Positions 61,892 through 64,000 of a stretch of 64,000 bases of DNA are shown here, piece after piece. The stretch comes from 4572-123 sp964418755. GTDB taxonomy: Bacteria; Desulfobacterota; Desulfobacteria; Desulfobacterales; 4572-123. Location: assembly GCA_964418755.1 (NCBI GenBank), contig CAYQNS010000002.1:14382-78381 (forward strand), given 5' to 3'. A program made the position numbers and the translations under genes. Numbering within the stretch: the first letter of the stretch is position 1; every line of letters begins with the position of its first letter. The notes beneath the pieces are model-generated. The model did not search any database. It was not told the DNA's origin and saw only the letters and a program-made list of their open reading frames with translations.

Positions 61892-63604
61892 ATGAATTCA
61901 ATCCAAAGAGAAAATGCCCCCCTGGCCAACTATACGGTGTCATCCGCGCGAATGGAATTTGACAAGTTCATTGTTCCCACGGTGACCATTTTTATTTTGC
62001 TACTGCTGTTTTTTTTCATGCTGTTTCCCCTGTGGATGATTTTGAAACTGAGTTTTTTCAAAGGGGGAGAACTGGCTTTAGCCAATTTTACCTTAAGTAA
62101 TTTCCAGCAGTATTTTACCACTGCCCACACACTGAGGTCGCTGTGGCACAGTCTTTATATAGCGGGCGTCACAACCGTTATCGTCACGGTCCTGGTGTTC
62201 TTTTTTGCCTATGGTATGACGCGCACCACCATTGCCGGTAAAACTTTTTTCCGTAATATTATCATGATGCCGCTGGTGGCCCCTTCCATTGTGCAGGCCC
62301 TGGCGTTGATTTATCTTTTCGGCCGCAACGGGCTGATTACCTCTCATTTTTTTCACACGGACTGGAATATTTACGGCGCCACCGGGATTATTGTCTCCGA
62401 AGTGCTGTACTGTCTGCCTCATGCCTTTGTGATCCTGTTTACAACTCTTTCGGCAGTAGACATTCGCCTGGACGAGGCCGCGGAAAGCCTGGGAGCTTCG
62501 CCGTTCAAAGTGTTCACACGGATCACGCTGCCGTCGGCCAAATACGGGATTTTGAGTTCCGCGGCCCTTACTTTTAACCTGACCATCACCGACTTTGGCA
62601 ATCCTGTGGTGATCGGCGGCAACTACAGCGTACTGGCCACTGAAATATATGCGCAGGTCACCAACCTTTACCGGTTTGATTTAGGTGCCACCATCAGTAT
62701 TATCCTGCTGGTGCCGTCACTGGCTGCCTTTATGCTCAACTACTATATCTCACGCAAGAGTTTTTCCATGATCAGCGGGGCTGCCCGGCCTTTTATCCCG
62801 CCAACAAGGCGGCTGAAAAAAATATTGTACAGCGCATTTTGCTATTGCATGGCTTTTTCGATCATCCTGATTTTTGCCACGGTAATCATCGGTTCGTTTG
62901 TAAAGGTGTGGCCCTACGACTGGTCCTTAACCCTGGCACACTACAAATTCCCCTCCATCGGCGGGTATTCGGCTATCTGGACCAGTGTCTGGATTTCGTT
63001 GATCGTGGGGGTGGTGGGATCATTCATTACACTGGTGGCGGCCTATGCCATGGAAACCCGGAAGCCCTATTTCAAGCAGGTGGTTTATTTCTTTTCGGTG
63101 ATGCCGGCCGCAATTCCGGGTCTTGTCATGGGACTGGGATATATTCTGGCGTTTAATAAACCCATCTACTGGTTTTACGGGACCCCCTGGATTGTTGTCA
63201 TCAATATTGTTATCTGTAATTTTACCCTCGGGATTTTGTCGAGTATTTCGAATTTGAAAAATATCGATCCGTCCATTGAAGAAGCCTCCATAAGCCTTGG
63301 GGGCGATACGGTAGGCACTTTTTTCAAGATCATCTTTCCGTTGTCCAGGGTGGCTTTTGTTCAGAATTTCACCTATTTTTTCATGCGCTCCATGACCACC
63401 ATCAGCGCCGTTATTTTCCTGGTTTCCGCCACTGTTCATCTGGCGGCCATCGAAATTATCATGCTGGATAATGACGGCTGGACAGCCAGCGCCAATGCCA
63501 TGTGTACCTGTATTATAGCCATCGTGTTTGCGATGCTGGGGGTACTGCATTTTATCAACCGATGGGTCAGTAGAAAATCCGGTGGAGAAGTTGCCACCGG
63601 TTGA
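61892..63604 (+). CDS. ABC importer permease, fused double domain (system 2)
   Basis: This 570-residue membrane protein with about twelve segments is made of two fused permease domains. The EAA loops are RLDEAAESLGASPFKVFTRI near 190-209 and IEEASISLGGDTVGTFFKIIFP near 465-486. Layout and length fit FbpB/PhnU2-type permeases. GGAAGATGGAAAA precedes the ATG. It ends the operon, which is followed by a strong terminator at 63635. Confidence 0.9.
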   Translation: MNSIQRENAPLANYTVSSARMEFDKFIVPTVTIFILLLLFFFMLFPLWMILKLSFFKGGELALANFTLSNFQQYFTTAHTLRSLWHSLYIAGVTTVIVTVLVFFFAYGMTRTTIAGKTFFRNIIMMPLVAPSIVQALALIYLFGRNGLITSHFFHTDWNIYGATGIIVSEVLYCLPHAFVILFTTLSAVDIRLDEAAESLGASPFKVFTRITLPSAKYGILSSAALTFNLTITDFGNPVVIGGNYSVLATEIYAQVTNLYRFDLGATISIILLVPSLAAFMLNYYISRKSFSMISGAARPFIPPTRRLKKILYSAFCYCMAFSIILIFATVIIGSFVKVWPYDWSLTLAHYKFPSIGGYSAIWTSVWISLIVGVVGSFITLVAAYAMETRKPYFKQVVYFFSVMPAAIPGLVMGLGYILAFNKPIYWFYGTPWIVVINIVICNFTLGILSSISNLKNIDPSIEEASISLGGDTVGTFFKIIFPLSRVAFVQNFTYFFMRSMTTISAVIFLVSATVHLAAIEIIMLDNDGWTASANAMCTCIIAIVFAMLGVLHFINRWVSRKSGGEVATG

Positions 63605-63634
63605 AAATTTTATTTCGGGCTGAATGATATCAAT

Positions 63635-63690
63635 AACGGGCCTGTTGTCAGCGTGCAGTCATTTGCGCTGTCGTCAGGCCCGTTTGTTTT
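63635..63690. terminator. Intrinsic terminator, probably bidirectional
   Basis: AACGGGCCTG (63635-63644) pairs with CAGGCCCGTT (63675-63684), and CAGCG/CGCTG pair inside it. TTGTTTTT follows on the plus strand. It ends the system 2 operon and overlaps the last codons of the converging TolC-family gene. Confidence 0.85.
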
Positions 63691-64000
63691 TCACTGGATG
63701 GAAACTCATTTGTTCTTTGTAGAATATTCACAGGGTCGCGACCCTGCGCAGCAATGCCCCTTCGTTCAAGAAGAGAGCCTTCCAGTCGGTAAAAGCTGAC
63801 CAGCGCTTTAAGGTAGTTAACCACAGCCTGCACCTCGTTAATGCGGCTTGCCAGAAGGTCCCGCTGTGCCTGAGCCACAAGCAAATTGGTAGAGAGACCA
63901 ACCCGAAATTTTTCGGTTTCAATCCGCAATTTTTCTTCCTGAAACTTTCTGGTTTCAGTACTTGCAAAAATTTGCTCTTTTGTGCGATTGACTTCAATAT
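63648..64000 (-). CDS. TolC-family outer membrane efflux protein (5' part outside window)
   Basis: The 117 visible C-terminal residues have the coiled-coil pattern of the second OEP repeat in TolC-like channel proteins: EEKLRIETEKFRVGLSTNLLVAQAQRDLLASRINEVQAVVNYLKALVSFYRLEGSLLERRGI. The KFRVGLST segment and the closing LEGSLLERRGI are strongly conserved in the family. Such proteins form the outer-membrane duct of tripartite efflux or type I secretion systems. The partner genes must lie beyond the window edge. The stop at 63648 lies inside the terminator hairpin. Confidence 0.88.
   Translation of the reverse strand, partial: IEVNRTKEQIFASTETRKFQEEKLRIETEKFRVGLSTNLLVAQAQRDLLASRINEVQAVVNYLKALVSFYRLEGSLLERRGIAAQGRDPVNILQRTNEFPSSEKQTGLTTAQMTAR

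Noticed and set aside
59475..63604. A confirmed 2-aminoethylphosphonate importer
   Set aside because: The layout fits PhnS2/PhnT2/PhnU2 but no phnW, phnX or C-P lyase gene is present in the window, so the substrate is left open.

Overview
The window reads as a chromosomal segment of an anaerobic deltaproteobacterium (Desulfobacterota, probably a Desulfobacteraceae-like sulfate reducer). This rests on an Rnf operon preceded by a multihaem cytochrome c, a membrane-bound pyrophosphatase, a DUF1844 protein, a CarD-type regulator, a non-pyrrolysine MttB-family methyltransferase and many TTG starts. No rRNA genes, CRISPR array or intact insertion sequence was found. The only tRNA is tRNA-Gln.

Layout. 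(1) 1-5305, minus strand: the two halves of PurH as separate genes, an HD-domain phosphohydrolase and a stand-alone GspE/PilB-type ATPase. (2) 5574-22723, plus strand: a complete dcw cell-wall and division cluster, mraZ-rsmH-ftsL-ftsI-murE-murF-mraY-murD-ftsW-murG-murC-murB-ftsQ-ftsA-ftsZ. It is headed by three 10-bp MraZ boxes that touch the mraZ start codon. A small basic protein and a radical SAM protein follow. (3) 25040-30120: pentahaem cytochrome, then rnfC-D-G-E-A, then a SAM methyltransferase where rnfB would be expected. (4) 30145-35992: an accessory stretch with an MBL-fold hydrolase, a GDSL esterase, two genes that appear to carry internal deletions (a UPF0282-like MBL protein and a cyclophilin), an MttB-like methyltransferase, a LysE exporter and an LUD-domain protein. 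(5) 36030-48672: housekeeping genes lnt, prfB (with programmed +1 frameshift), serA, DUF1844, ispE, tRNA-Gln, prs, rplY, pth, hppA, carD and rluD. A MITE-like element with 16-bp terminal inverted repeats and an 11-bp direct repeat sits upstream of serA. (6) 48673-63604: an accessory metabolic island. Two related Fe3+/aminoethylphosphonate-type ABC importers point outward and flank a UroD/MtaA-like protein, a saccharopine-dehydrogenase-like protein, a GntR/UTRA regulator with a clear palindromic operator and a CobD/HisC-like aminotransferase. The window ends in the 3' part of a TolC-family gene.

The dcw genes make lipid II and assemble the Z-ring. The cytochrome and Rnf proteins would link ferredoxin/NADH or periplasmic electrons to an ion gradient, with HppA as a second ion-motive enzyme. 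The island at 49-64 kb looks like a regulated uptake and catabolic module for an unidentified small, possibly amino- or methyl-containing, compound. A 55-bp orphan copy of the saccharopine-dehydrogenase 5' end beside rluD shows that this island has been rearranged.

The most notable non-standard items are the MITE-like element, a 21-codon gene with promoter, structured leader and 3' hairpin, the orphan gene fragment, the missing rnfB, the two internally deleted genes and the dispersed REP-like palindromes.
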